Shown: piece after piece, positions 34,173 through 45,470 of the stretch | How the letters are laid out: each line of letters starts with the position of its first letter | How positions within the stretch are numbered: the first letter of the stretch is position 1 | Notes under the pieces: generated by a model | What the model saw: only the letters and a program-made list of their open reading frames with translations | The model's database searches: none | Told to the model about the DNA's origin: nothing | Position numbers and translations under genes: made by a program | Source: Omphiscola glabra | Taxonomy: Eukaryota; Mollusca; Gastropoda; Lymnaeidae | Direction: 5' to 3' | DNA length: 64,000 bases | Assembly: GCA_964017045.1 (NCBI GenBank) | Contig: OZ024802.1 | Span: 5,998,413 to 6,062,412 of the forward strand

Positions 34173-34942
34173 ACTACTCCATGTGTCAGGTGCATGTTAA
34201 CTCACCCGTCCCTGGCTACGACTACCTAAACATTTCTTACCAGATACAATTTTGTCAATACAGACCGTTTACTCCAATCAAGAAGGTGGCCGACCCTTGC
34301 CCCTGAACTCATCTTTCTCACTACATACAAAATTTCATTTTTAAAAAAAAAAAGTTAAAATCAGTCAAGAAAGGGCTGTGAAAAAAATGGGGGGGGGGGG
34401 GGGGGTGTGGAGAGAGAAAGGTGAATGTAGGTCAATCTTTTTTTTCCTTCTCAATCTGATCCTTTTTCAAATAGTCACATGACGTCATTACCTAGGAGTC
34501 CCTCTGGTGTCCCCCTTTGACACTGAAAACTCAAATCATCCACCGGGCCTCACATCTGCTGGCGTGTGGAAGACTTTCATATGCTAATGAGGCCGGCACG
34601 CGGCCCTAGGTAAACCATATGCCAGTGTGGATCTGTACTTTATGTCACAGACTGACGACTGAGACTGAATGGCTGGGTTCTTGGATGTGAAGTGGTAGGC
34701 CCCCCGGGGGGGGGGGGGGGTTGGAGGAGGGGTGCGTATAGTCTTATATAGAAGAAATGGGGAGAAGGGGGCTAGTTTAAAATGGGGCGGGCAGGGGTAG
34801 GGGCGCATTACTAAGATGACGATAATAAGTAAATAAATATGATCTTTATTTCCGGTTTAAGTGGTATATTTCAGATGGTTATTCAATGTGGTTAAAGGGG
34901 TATACTTCAGATAATTATGGCAGTCAGATTTTAAGTCAAATG
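34173..34942. other. Unique spacer with a motif-rich patch and G runs
   Basis: G runs lie at 34389-34405 (17 G) and 34706-34720 (15 G, directly preceded by six C). The stretch 34475-34640 holds a perfect TGACGTCA, an atatgctaatgag octamer-like motif and E-box-like catctg; it could be regulatory. No gene. Confidence 0.4.
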
Positions 34943-35245
34943 CACGGTGTGCCGCATTGCTGCACGGAGTGCCGCGGTGATGTACAGAGTGCCGCAGTGT
35001 TGAATGGTGTGCTGCACTGATGTACAGAGTGCTGTACTGATGTACAGAGTGCTGCACTGATGCACAGTGTGCCACAGTGTTGCACAGTGTGCTGCAGTGT
35101 TGCGCAGAGTGCCGCGGTGATGTGCAGAGTGCCGCAGTGTTGCACAGAGGGCCGCGGTGATGTGCAGAGTGCCGCGGTTTTGTGCAGAGTGCCGCAGTGT
35201 TGCGCAGAGTGCCGCGGTGATGTGCAGAGTGCCGCGGTGATGCGC
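34943..35245. repeat. 20-bp minisatellite, about 15 copies
   Basis: Two unit types: agtgccgcggtgatgtgcag and agtgccgcagtgttgcacag. They alternate through the array. Confidence 0.92.
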
Positions 35246-35443
35246 GTAGAGACGCAATCGAACAGCGCTTGTCATATAGAATTGACAAACTACTGTAGAG
35301 CTCTGGTAGATTGTTATGGAAACTCTTTCTATAAACCAGTCATGAACACCGTACTGTCCCTACTCAGCCATGTCCTCCAAGCTAGGCCCACGACACGCTG
35401 GTAGTCATTTATAGTATCTTTCTTTATGAGTTTAATTTTATGA
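35246..35443. other. Unique spacer
   Basis: No feature is seen. Confidence 0.4.
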
Positions 35444-35722
35444 GATGTTTGTCATCAGACGTGTGTCATCAGACGTTTGTCATCAGACGTGTGTCATCAG
35501 ACGTGTTTCATCAGACGTGTGTCATCAGAAGTGTGTCATCAGAAGTGTGTCATCAGAAGTGTGTCATCAGACTGTATCATCAGACTGTGTCACCAGACGT
35601 GTGCCATCAGACGTGTGTCATCAGACGGTGTCATCAGACTGTGTCATCAGACTGTGTCATCAGACTGTGTCATCAGACGTGTGCCATCAGACTGTGTCAT
35701 CAGACTGTGTCATCAGACGGGT
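35444..35722. repeat. 13/14-bp tandem repeat, about 20 copies
   Basis: Units are catcagacgtgtgt (14 bp) and catcagactgtgt (13 bp). The mixture of lengths shifts the reading frame, so frames overlapping it are artefacts. Confidence 0.92.
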
Positions 35723-36280
35723 TCTGTCGACAATCTCTTCGTGATGACATTACCGTGGCCATTGTCACTTCATGAGACTGGTTTAGTTTTCTAAGAATTG
35801 TGTTTTCATGGCCACTATCAACAACCGACTTGACGACCACGACACAACAAAATACAACACAACACTTTTCGGCCGACGAACACAACTCAACATGATGACA
35901 ACAACAACAACAACAACAACACAATCGCTCTGTCTGGGTCACGTTGTTTATTCAAACCAGTAAGCTCTAAAGGTGACTGTCACGCTCCGTGATCTTATAT
36001 ACGTAAACGAGCCCCCCCACCTCTTTTTTTTACACCCGCCCCACCCCCAACCCCCCCCCACAACACACACATACATGCAGACACATGCCGACACACACAC
36101 ATATAGGCTCACATAGACAAAGACGTCATTCATGTTTTCCGGTTGTTGTTAGACGTCTGCCATAAGTATCGTATGTCAAGTACGTGTTGATCATGTATCA
36201 TGCATCAGTTGTGTGGCAGTGGGCAGGTGGGACACATGAAGCGAAACGGTGACAGTGGGTCATGGTATTGTGAATATGTT
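35723..36280. other. Unique spacer with a CAA microsatellite
   Basis: A (caa)n run lies near 35896-35920. C-rich segments lie near 36010-36060. No gene. Confidence 0.45.
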
Positions 36281-36406
36281 GTCAATCACGTTTGGTGTCA
36301 ATATGTTGCCTCTGATGCATACCATCAGTGGGATACTTCCAGGGGCCAGGGGCGTGCAGAGGACTTTTGGACTTTTGATGACAATGTGTAGTCAATCACG
36401 TTTGGT
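36281..36406. mobile_element. Small insertion flanked by a 16-bp direct repeat
   Basis: The 16-mer gtcaatcacgtttggt occurs at 36281-36296 and 36391-36406. Between them 94 bp includes cctctgatgcataccatcag and ccaggggcgtgcagag, which recur at 38645-38707. The arrangement looks like an insertion with a target-site duplication, but the type of element is unclear. Confidence 0.5.
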
Positions 36407-36483
36407 TGATGAGAGCACACAGCATTACGTTTAAGATATTTGTTGTCCAGACACATGGTCAGAAGAATCATTGAAAATATTCG

Positions 36484-36584
36484 AGAATGTGATAATGGTT
36501 GTGAGTGTGACAGTGGCTGGAGATGTGACAGTGGCTGAGGATGTGACAGTGCTTGAGAATGGGACGGTGCTTGAAAATGTGACA
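36484..36584. repeat. 18-bp tandem repeat, about 5 copies
   Basis: The unit is gatgtgacagtggctgag, with gcttgagaat and ggacggtgctt variants. Confidence 0.85.
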
Positions 36585-37037
36585 CCGGCTGAGCGCCGAG
36601 ACTGGCAGCCATTTCTCGACGATGCCAACTTCATAAAAGCTACATCTGAATGCACAGAACAACAACAAAAAATCAACCAACTGCCTCCACTAGATTCCGA
36701 TTTGACTCCCTGTCTAAATAAATAAAGCCGCACCACGTGGTTCAAATTAGCATGAGCGTTCAACTATCGCATGTAAGAGCTGTCTCGTTCCATGTCCGGG
36801 GTGAGTACAGTGACGTCAGTGGACCGTTATAGCCGCGAACAAACAAAGCGTTGCTCGCCAAAGATGCCAGGCACATGGCTTTATATTAGTTATGTACATA
36901 GCGCTAATTTGATGAAAGCTTTCATAAATATTCTTGATGTTGTTTATAGAAGAAACAGTGTCACGTAAATCTGCCAGTAAAATCTAGGCCTCGCGGCCAT
37001 TTTTGAATGACGTAAGTGGGTCACTGCAACATGATTG
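36585..37037. other. Unique spacer with a CRE
   Basis: A perfect TGACGTCA lies near 36811. No gene. Confidence 0.4.
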
Positions 37038-37165
37038 GTTCACGGGGGGACATCGCTTAAAGTCATGAATTTTGCCGATTCGCGTTGATATCAACTATAT
37101 TCAGATTTCAGAAAAGAAGCCAGTTCAATACCAATACATTCTTGAGATCTAAACGTCTCCAATGA
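37038..37165 (+). repeat. Direct repeat of about 128 bp, copy 1
   Basis: It begins gttcacggggggacatcgct and ends taaacgtctccaatga. A near-identical direct copy lies at 38299-38425; the two differ at only a few bases. Confidence 0.9.
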
Positions 37166-38298
37166 AAAACGAACACGTACAAACGCTCAAATTTCTATGA
37201 AATTTAGGCTTAGTTAGTACTAGGAGTAGGAAGATTATTCATTTAAACTATAATTATTATTAATAAAACTAAAATAGGCTTAGTTATATACTAAGACGAT
37301 TATTTGGCTAATGTTAAGAGATATCACCGTGACTTCGTTAAGGATACATTTAGGGTTCAGGTTAGGTTTAGGGATAGATTTAGGGTTCATGTTAGGTTTA
37401 GGGATACATTTAGGACATTTTTACATTATTTTTAAACATTTTATTCTTAATTTTACGGTTCACTGCAATCAAGTTGGAAGCCATGGTAAAAAAACGCTGT
37501 GATATCTCTCAACTTTTACCGATTATTTTAAATTATAATTTTAATACTTCATTACGATGATATAGTCTATCATAGTTGTACTATAAAGGCCTACGTACTA
37601 AGTGTTAATGGAATGGAGAATATAAATTCAAACGTTCATTGCCTACAGGCGTCATTTTGCTTATTGTGACTATAATTTAATAATTTTAATTTAAAAGTAA
37701 TATTTTCCATACCGTTATCAGACTCTTAACTCGCCTTATACTTATAATAACTTATACTTATATCAGTATATTACGGTATTTAAATATCTTTTACAGGAGA
37801 ATTAGCCAACTCTCAATAAAATATTTTTAAAAATAATTCTTCTTTGCCACATAGAAATTTAACTTTTGCTGCAATAAATATATTGTTACCTTTATAATTA
37901 CTAGTATTATTATACTTGTGTATAGTTTTAATTTTATATATCATAAATAAGATGACCCAATTATTTTTTAATAATTCGTCTTTAAAAGGATTCTTTAATA
38001 ATTATTTCTAATCCCAGCCACTTATTATCCTTATAATTGCCGACTTGTTTTTTAAGCTGACAACCAACTACAACCTTTTCAACTCTTTAATGGAATTTTA
38101 ATTACATTGTACGATTCCAATTGTGCGCAAATGTATGTGTTCGCTATTGTCAACGTTCGCAACTGTCCGTGTTCGGAATTTTCGGTGTCCGCATTTGTCG
38201 GTGTGCGCAGTTTTCCTGTGCGCAGCTATGTCTTTGCGGACTATTCTGTGCGCGTTTATCGCGTGCGCGTTTGTCATGTGCGCGTATTTCTGTTCACC
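37166..38298. other. AT-rich interval between two direct repeats
   Basis: About 1.1 kb without a gene. It contains a small inverted-repeat element (listed separately) and, at 38150-38290, degenerate repeats of tgtgcgcagtttt and gtgcgcgtttgtc. The rest is AT-rich. Confidence 0.45.
37313..37513. mobile_element. Possible 201-bp miniature inverted-repeat element
   Basis: The left end gttaagagatatcacc pairs with a right end that reads gttgagagatatcaca on the minus strand (14 of 16 match). Inside are several tttaggg phrases in a 30-bp partial repeat. No target duplication is obvious. Confidence 0.5.
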
Positions 38299-38425
38299 GT
38301 TCACGGGGTGACATCGCTTAAAGTCATGAATTTTGCCGATTCGCGTTGATATCAATTATATTCAGATTTCAGGAAAGAAGCCAGTTCAATACCAATACAT
38401 TCTTGAGATCTAAACGTCTCCAATG
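38299..38425 (+). repeat. Direct repeat of about 127 bp, copy 2
   Basis: Second copy of the 37038-37165 sequence in the same orientation, with a one-base deletion in the G run and minor substitutions. The pair encloses 1.13 kb and could be terminal repeats of an unrecognised element or a local duplication. Confidence 0.9.
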
Positions 38426-38812
38426 AGTCTGCAAAACAACACGTGTGGAGATTTTAGATGCCTTACTCACAGACATGCAACCAGACAAGAAACAGAACAT
38501 GATATAAGAGCTCTGCTCATCCATCCAGCAACACTAACTCTTAACATCTCTCTTTTACTTCTCGACACCAACACAAACACATATGTGAAATATGTGAATA
38601 CAGATTTGAATTTTTTCTTAAAAGTATGTTTTACCACTAGATCCGCCTCTGATGCATATCATCAGTGGGATACTTCCAGGGGCCAGGGGCGTGCAGAGCA
38701 CTTTTGGACACTAAGCAAATCCAACCGTTGGGCTCCAACAAATGTCAAAATAATTACATCAAACTTAATTGTATACAAATAATAATAAAAAAACAACTCT
38801 TCCGCCCAACTG
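38426..38812. other. Spacer with a segment shared with 36.3 kb
   Basis: 38645-38707 repeats about 63 bp seen at 36309-36371 (gcctctgatgcat, catcagtgggatacttccag, caggggcgtgcagag). It looks like part of a dispersed repeat. No gene. Confidence 0.5.
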
Positions 38813-39490
38813 GAGAATCACAACTAGAGCATTGGACCACAACTAGAGCATTGGACCACAACTAGAGCATTGGACCACAACTAGAGCATTGGACCACAAC
38901 TAGAGCATTCGACCACAACTGGAGCATTGGACCACAACTAGAGCATTGGACCACAACTAGAGCATTGGACCACAACTAGAGCATTGGACCACAACTAGAG
39001 CATTGGACCACAACTGGATCATTGGACCACAACTACAGCATTGGACCACAACTAGAGCATTGGACCACAACTAGAGCATTGGACCACAACTAGAGCATTT
39101 GACCACAACTGGAGCACTGGACTACAACTGGAGCATTGGACCACAACTGGAGTCTTTGACCACAACTAAAGCATTTGACCACAACTGGAGCATTGGACCA
39201 CAACTGGAGCATTGGACCACAACTGGAGTCTTTGACCACAACTAGAGCATTTGACCACAACTAGAGCATTTAATCACAACTGGAGCATTGGACCACAACT
39301 GGAGCATTTGATCACAACTGGAGCATTTGACCTAAGCAGGAGAGTTTGACCACAACTGCAGAATTAGACCACAACTGCAGAATTAGACCACAACTGCAGA
39401 ATTAGACCACAACTGCAGAATTGGACCACAACTGCAGAATTAGACCACAACTGCAGAATTAGACCACAACTGCAGAATTGGACCACAGCA
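38813..39490. repeat. 19-bp minisatellite in two zones, about 35 copies
   Basis: The left zone (to about 39340) uses ggaccacaactagagcatt; the right zone uses agaccacaactgcagaatt. Both are 19 bp and share the accacaact core, so one evolved from the other. At the zone border is one odd unit, cctaagcaggagagtttga. Confidence 0.93.
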
Positions 39491-39785
39491 CTAATTGACA
39501 GACATTCTCATTTGAAAATGACTTCTATTTTATAATGGCACTCAGCATGTTACAACTTTGTGTAATAGTCCTTACCATGTTACAACTTTGTGTAACAGTA
39601 CTTATCATGTTGTAACATTTATAACCCCCGATGCCGTGTTTCCTGACACCGCCTATTATAACATACCTGGTTATAAATAGATCCACGCGCCAAGAAAAAT
39701 CTACACACTTACTCATTTACATACAGATGTACTAATTGTAGGGCGGGATTGCAAAGGTGGGGGGGGGGGGGAGGGGGAGGGTCTT
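39491..39785. other. Short spacer
   Basis: A phrase with catgttacaactttgtgtaa is duplicated near 39548 and 39577. A G run lies at about 39759-39772. Confidence 0.45.
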
Positions 39786-41482
39786 GTTTGGTGGGTTTTA
39801 TGTGGCACTTGTTGGGTTGTTCTATGTTGCACTTGTTGGGTTGTTCTATGTGGCACTTGTTGGGTTGTTCTATGTGGTGCTTGTTGGGTTGTTCTATGTT
39901 GCACTTGTTGGGTTGTTCTATGTGGCACTTGTTGGGTTGTTCTATGTGGTGCTTGTTGGGTTGTTTTATGTGGCACTTGTTGGGTTGTTCTATGTGGTGC
40001 TTGTTGGGTTGTTTTATGTGGCACTTGTTGGGTTGTTTTATGTGGCACTTGTTGGGTTGTTTTATGTGGCACTTGTTGGGTTGTTCTATGTGGCACTTGT
40101 TGGGTTGTTCTATGTGGCACTTGTTGGGTTGTTCTATGTGGCACTTGTTGGGTTGTTCTATGTGGTGCTTGTTGGGTTGTTCTATGTGGTGCTTGTTGGG
40201 TTGTTTTATGTGGCTCTTGTTGGGTTGTTCTATGTGGAACTTGTTGGGTTGTTCTATGTGGAACTTGTTGGGTTGTTCTATGTGGCACTTGTTGGGTTGT
40301 TCTATGTTGCACTTGTTGGGTTGGTTCTATGTAGCGCTTGTTGGGTTGTTCTATGTGGCACTTGTTGGGTTGGTTCTATGTAGCGCTTGTTGGGTTGTTC
40401 TATGTTGCACTTGTTGGGTTGTTCTATGTTGCACTTGTTGGGTTGGTTCTATGTAGCGCTTGTTGGGTTGTTCTATGTTGCACTTGTTGGGTTGTTCTAT
40501 GTTGCACTTGTTGGGTTGGTTCTATGTAGCGCTTGTTGGGTTGTTCTATGTGGCACTTGTTGGGTTGTTCTATGTGGCACTTGTTGGGTTGTTCTATGTG
40601 GCACTTGTTGGGTTGTTCTATGTGGCACTTGTTGGGTTGTTTTATGTGGCACTTGTTGGGTTGTTCTATGTTGCACTTGTTGGGTTGGTTCTATGTGGCA
40701 CTTGTTGGGTTGTTCTATGTGGCACTTGTTGGGTTGTTTTATGTGGTGCTTGTTGGGTTGTTCTATGTGGCACTTGTTGGGTTGTTCTATGTGGTGCTTG
40801 TTGGGTTGTTTTATGTGGCACTTGTTGGGTTGTTCTATGTGGAACTTGTTGGGTTGTTCTATGTGGCTCTTGTTGGGTTGTTCTATGTGGCACTTGTTGG
40901 GTTGTTTTATGTGGTGCTTGTTGGGTTGGTTCTATGTGGCACTTGTTGGGTTGTTCTATGTGGCACTTGTTGGGTTGTTTTATGTGGTGCTTGTTGGGTT
41001 GTTCTATGTGGCACTTGTTGGGTTGTTCTATGTGGTGCTTGTTGGGTTGTTTTATGTGGCACTTGTTGGGTTGTTTTATGTGGCTCTTGTTGGGTTGTTC
41101 TATGTGGCTCTTGTTGGGTTGTTCTATGTGGAACTTGTTGGGTTGTTCTATGTGGCACTTGTTGGGTTGTTTTATGTGGCACTTGTTGGGTTGTTCTATG
41201 TGGCACTTGTTGGGTTGTTCTATGTGGAACTTGTTGGGTTGTTCTATGTGGCACTTGTTGGGTTGTTCTATGTGGCACTTGTTGGGTTGTTCTATGTGGA
41301 ACTTGTTGGGTTGTTCTATGTGGCACTTGTTGGGTTGTTTTATGTGGCACTTGTTGGGTTTTTCTATGTGGAACTTGTTGGGTTGTTCTATGTGGCACTT
41401 GTTGGGTTGTTCTATGTTGCACTTGTTGGGTTGGTTCTATGTAGCGCTTGTTGGGTTGTTCTATGTGGCACTTGTTGGGTGA
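39786..41482. repeat. 24-bp minisatellite, about 70 copies
   Basis: The unit is ttgttgggttgttctatgtg plus gcac. Variants are gtgc, aact and ctct, and a 25-bp form with ggttggttctatgtagcgc. The 25-bp form recurs near 40318, 40370, 40441, 40514, 40683, 40925 and 41429 and throws the frame each time, which explains long frames of leucine/cysteine/tryptophan repeats on every plus frame and also on the minus strand. Not coding. Confidence 0.95.
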
Positions 41483-42100
41483 TTTTAATTTGCGCCTGCA
41501 TCTTTGCAATTGTTAGGTGGGTTTCAGAGGAGTTCGGGCTTGATTGTTTGTAGGGAGAAAAGTCACAGGAAAAAGGTCACAAGAAAAAAGTCACAAGAAA
41601 AAAAGTCACACGAGAAAAGTCAAGGGAAAAAAGTCACAAGAAAAAGGTCAGAAGAAAAAAAGTCAGAAGAAAAAAAGTCATAGAAAAAGTAAAAGAGAAG
41701 GTCACTAAATAAACTCCTAAGTTCTGCACGACGCCATTAAACACGAACCTTACAGATTGAATAACAATAAATGGTAGTAAGCGATTTGTCATTTAATTCT
41801 CGCGTCTGATCTCACTGAAACATCTCACACAGTAAAGGAATAATGGAAAGCACGGCGGTACTTTGCATTGTAGCACTAGTTTACTAACAACTTTATTCAG
41901 ACAAAGGTAATAAGGGGGAGGGGTTCAATGTGGTCAATGCGGCTTTGGACAGAAAGATTTTTTAAAATGATTATTTTTCCAAATCTTGTCAGACTTGACC
42001 AAGGTGCTCCCGCTCCCCTCCAGCTCTTGTACAATCACAAACCTGTGATCACACTAAAACTCATTATTGTCATTAAGGGAGTGTGGTCATCCTGCTTGAT
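41483..42100. other. Spacer with a short AG-rich repeat
   Basis: From 41556 to 41700, units of about 13 bp like aaaagtcacaaga recur about ten times. The rest is unique and shows no gene. Confidence 0.6.
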
Positions 42101-42240
42101 GAGCGAAACGTTCACGTTGATGAGCCAAATGTTCACGTTGATAGGCCAAATGATCACGTTGATGAGCCACATTTTCACGTTGATGAGCCAAATTTTCACG
42201 TTGATAAGCCAAATTTTCGCGTTGATGGGCCCAATGTTCC
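42101..42240. repeat. 21-bp tandem repeat, about 6-7 copies
   Basis: The unit is ttcacgttgatgagccaaat plus g or t. Multiple-of-three length opens frames on both strands. Confidence 0.88.
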
Positions 42241-42565
42241 TCCTTCGAAACAGCTCATAGAATTTGATTAATTGATCATTGCCACATATAACATTATTAT
42301 GGAAAGGTCTGGCATTACCCTTGTCTAGTCCAACAACTAAGCACTTAAAATATGAGCCTTTTTTTTCTCTGCAGTAATTGCCAACGCATCCCTTTCCTTG
42401 CATTGGCAGTCACCCAAATAGGCCGCAAAATTTCTTTTTCTTTAGGATCAGGCTATCATTTTGACTCACCATTAATCTTAATCACTTAATTTTACCAGTT
42501 GAAATTATACGAATTTTTATAAACATCAAAATTTACGTTTTTTTTTGTACAAACATAATTTTATT
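42241..42565. other. Unique spacer
   Basis: No feature is seen; AT-rich at the right. Confidence 0.4.
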
Positions 42566-42665
42566 GTCATTAGTTATTTTATAGATATCTAATTATAGTC
42601 ATTAACTGTTTTATAAATATCTGTCTATGGTCATTAATGATTTTATAGATATCTATTTATAGACA
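42566..42665. repeat. AT-rich tandem repeat, about 3 copies
   Basis: The unit contains gtcattaatgattttataga, then tatct. A related tggtcattaatgattaaag lies on the far side of the next insert (42849-42870). Confidence 0.75.
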
Positions 42666-42676
42666 CAGTGAAATAT

Positions 42677-42848
42677 TCCGGCACACCCGGCGACGCCATT
42701 GGTGCCCCGCTGCATCATCCACATATTATGTTCCATTGGGTTATCCAGGTGCGTGGAGAGAGGAGATTTGCTGTCTAGGGAACCGGCTTATCCTCCTAAA
42801 GAAAAATCCCAGACCTTGTGGGACGGAAGGATGCCAGGAAAAAGAAAT
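42677..42848 (+). mobile_element. Putative SINE/LINE-derived insert
   Basis: A GC-richer stretch of about 170 bp separates two blocks of the same AT-rich repeat. It ends gggacggaaggatgccagga and an A-rich tail. The gacggaaggatgcca motif nearly matches the 3' end of the LINE at 48569-48907 (agacggaaagatgcca), so this could be a SINE or LINE piece mobilised by the same machinery. The link is inference. Confidence 0.4.
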
Positions 42849-43450
42849 TATGGTCATTAATGATTAAAGATTATATCTAATTATTTTAAAGATAGATATT
42901 ACGGTTGACGTCATTTTTTTGTTTTAAAAAAATTTGTCAAAATAAAATATTTCGCCACCCGTCCTCCCCATTTTATTGACGTAATAAATGGACGGTCCCC
43001 TGAGTGCGTCCATCTCACTCCACAACGGGGGAGTGAGTGGTTGTAGAGAGCATAGACTTCACGGGGTTCGTACCCCATCGTTACAAAACCATGAGTAAAA
43101 ACTTTAACCGCGACGTCATCAACCAGTGGTAGTACACGGGTACAATTGAGCTTATCACAGCGGTCTTTGTGTAGTGGTGTGTGTGGGGGGGGGGGGGCTG
43201 GGGTCAGGTGGGGGAGTGGGGGGGAGCTGAAGCTTATCTCCGTGTTCCAAGACCAGGTACGGTATAAAGATCTTTTTACTTATTGGTTGACCTACATGGG
43301 ATTCCCAGTGACAGCTGCCAGGTTTGTCAATGAAACGACCGGCTCTGCTTTGTTGCGTCACAGGGATTCTCACAATGCGCCTTCTCCGTTTTTTTCACCG
43401 GGCCCTAACGAACGTTACATATTGAGCTGTTATTTTCCGTTTTTAAAACA
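42849..43450. other. Spacer with a tRNA-like box pair
   Basis: Around 43030-43075 gagtggttgtagagag is followed about 20 bp later by ggttcgtacccc, resembling A and B boxes of a tRNA-derived SINE. It does not fold into a convincing tRNA by eye. A G run lies near 43186-43197. No gene. Confidence 0.3.
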
Positions 43451-43455
43451 TGCCT

Positions 43456-44410
43456 CGATGACAGAGAGACGATGACAGAGAGACGATGACAGAGAGACGA
43501 TGACAGAGAGACGATGACAGAGAGACGATGACAGAGAGACGATGACAGAGAGACGATGACAGAGAGACGATGACAGAGAGACGATGACAGAGAGACGATG
43601 ACAGAGAGACGATGACAGAGAGACGATGACAGAGAGACGATGACAGAGAGACGATGACAGAGAGACAATGACAGAGAGACGATGACAGAGAGACGATGAC
43701 AGAGAGACGATGACAGAGAGACGATGACAGAGAGACAATGACAGAGAGACGATGACAGAGAGACGATGACAGAGAGACGATGACAGAGAGACGATGACAG
43801 AGAGACGATGACAGAGAGACGATGACAGAGAGACGATGACAGAGAGACAATGACAGAGAGACGATGACAGAGAGACGATGACAGAGAGACGATGACAGAG
43901 AGACGATGACAGAGAGACAATGACAGAGAGACGATGACAGAGAGACGATGACAGAGAGACGATGACAGAGAGACGATGACAGAGAGACGATGACAGAGAG
44001 ACGATGACAGAGAGACGATGACAGAGAGACGATGACAGAGAGACGATGACAGAGAGACGATGACAGAGAGACAATGACAGAGAGACGATGACAGAGAGAC
44101 GATGACAGAGAGACGATGACAGAGAGACGATGACAGAGAGACGATGACAGAGAGACGATGACAGAGAGACGATGACAGAGAGACGATGACAGAGAGACGA
44201 TGACAGAGAGACGATGACAGAGAGACGATGACAGAGAGACAATGACAGAGAGACGATGACAGAGAGACGATGACAGAGAGACGATGACAGAGAGACGATG
44301 ACAGAGAGACGATGACAGAGAGACGATGACAGAGAGACGATGACAGAGAGACGATGACAGAGAGACGATGACAGAGAGACGATGACAGAGAGACGATGAC
44401 AGAGAGACAT
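43456..44410. repeat. 14-bp satellite, about 68 copies
   Basis: The unit is gatgacagagagac, with no visible length changes. The only common variant is gac-aat in place of gac-gat, at about 43666, 43736, 43848, 43918, 44072 and 44240. The spacings (5, 8, 5, 11 and 12 units) show that a 13-unit block was duplicated. A 42-bp translation period creates long serine/leucine frames on the minus strand, an artefact. Confidence 0.96.
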
Positions 44411-45000
44411 TTATTTAGGCTGGATACAATATATTTTTTGGTCGTTTTATAAGACGGGTGTTCGTTTAGTTTTTTTATGCTTATCGTTTCCGTTATAAAT
44501 TGATTTTTGATTTAAATATCTATCGGGGGGGTGGGGGTGGGGGGCACAAACACACCCTTACACATAAGAAGCTACCCAGCTGACAAAGTGCAACAGATGT
44601 AAGCAACTTTCGAGGTGACTTTATTTAGTGAAGCGTTTGGGTTAAAGGTTGCCCAGATGTCTTTCACTTTTGTGTGTGTGTGTCAAAACAAAAGTATAAT
44701 AACATATTGCCATGACAGGAAATGTAGTCTGGTTTCTTACTGACTTATTTCAGGTGTCAGAAAACTGGGGTAAATTACCCCAAATGACGTAAAAATGTAA
44801 ATCTTCGGGGTATTGGTTGTTTTCTAAATATATATATATTTTTTTTACAAAGTATTTTTTTTTCTGGCAACAGTGGCATTTGGTCTGTGTTATTAAGAAG
44901 CGAGCCCAACGTGTTGTGGCTATACTAGGGTCTCGGCAGCTAGCGGTCCCGTCTTGTCTTTCATACGTCATTTTATATTAGTCCCCAATGTCATCATATG
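44411..45000. other. Unique AT-rich spacer
   Basis: No gene. A G-rich run lies near 44525-44543. Confidence 0.4.
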
Positions 45001-45002
45001 CT

Positions 45003-45230
45003 CAGTGACGTCACTAGAGTGGGTGTCACCCAGTGTGCTAAACTCTTGGTGTCACCTCAACCAGAACAGGGAACTCCTCTGAGTTTGAATGCTCTGGTTG
45101 ATACTACTCTGGTGACACCCTGTTCTGGTTGGTATCCTACTCTGGTGACACTGGTTGGTATCCTACTCTGGTGGCACCCTGTTCTGGTGGCATACTTTCT
45201 TTATGGCACCCAACTCTTGTATTTTACTTA
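45003..45230. repeat. Decayed repeat with a miniature-element-like start
   Basis: It starts cagtgacgtcactagagtgg, then gtgtcaccc, a form seen at the ends of some miniature transposons. From 45090 phrases such as tactctggtgacaccctg and ttctggttggtatcc repeat at about 33 bp. The far end was not identified. Confidence 0.45.
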
Positions 45231-45470
45231 GATGTGTTATGAGACGACTTGATGGAGCTCTGTCAAATGAACTATTTTCCATTTAGTGACTCCCCTTGTG
45301 AGGGTGTCACCCAACTGTAAAGGTTTTACCCCCCTGTGAGGGTGCCAACAAGTGCGGTTCGCCACGACTCCCCATTTTAACCAAATATATTTTTAAATGT
45401 TTAATCCCAATGAGACTAAAATTTATTGTATCGCCCTAAAGCCGACGTAGTCTTGCGTGTAGAAATAGCC
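45231..45470. other. Unique spacer
   Basis: The phrase gtgagggtg recurs (45298, 45336). No gene. Confidence 0.4.

Noticed and set aside
37340..37420. Interstitial telomere
   Set aside because: tttaggg phrases occur only a few times inside a 30-bp partial repeat, not as a tandem TTAGGG tract.
40387..41553. Long plus-strand open frame of 388 codons
   Set aside because: It is translation of the 24-bp minisatellite; all three plus frames and the minus strand are also open, and 25-bp units break the frame.
43030..43080. tRNA gene
   Set aside because: A- and B-box-like words occur, but I could not draw a cloverleaf or find an anticodon arm; kept only as a low-confidence SINE hint.
43430..44410. 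326-codon serine/leucine-rich minus-strand frame
   Set aside because: Produced by the 14-bp satellite, whose three-unit period is 42 bp; other minus frames are open too.
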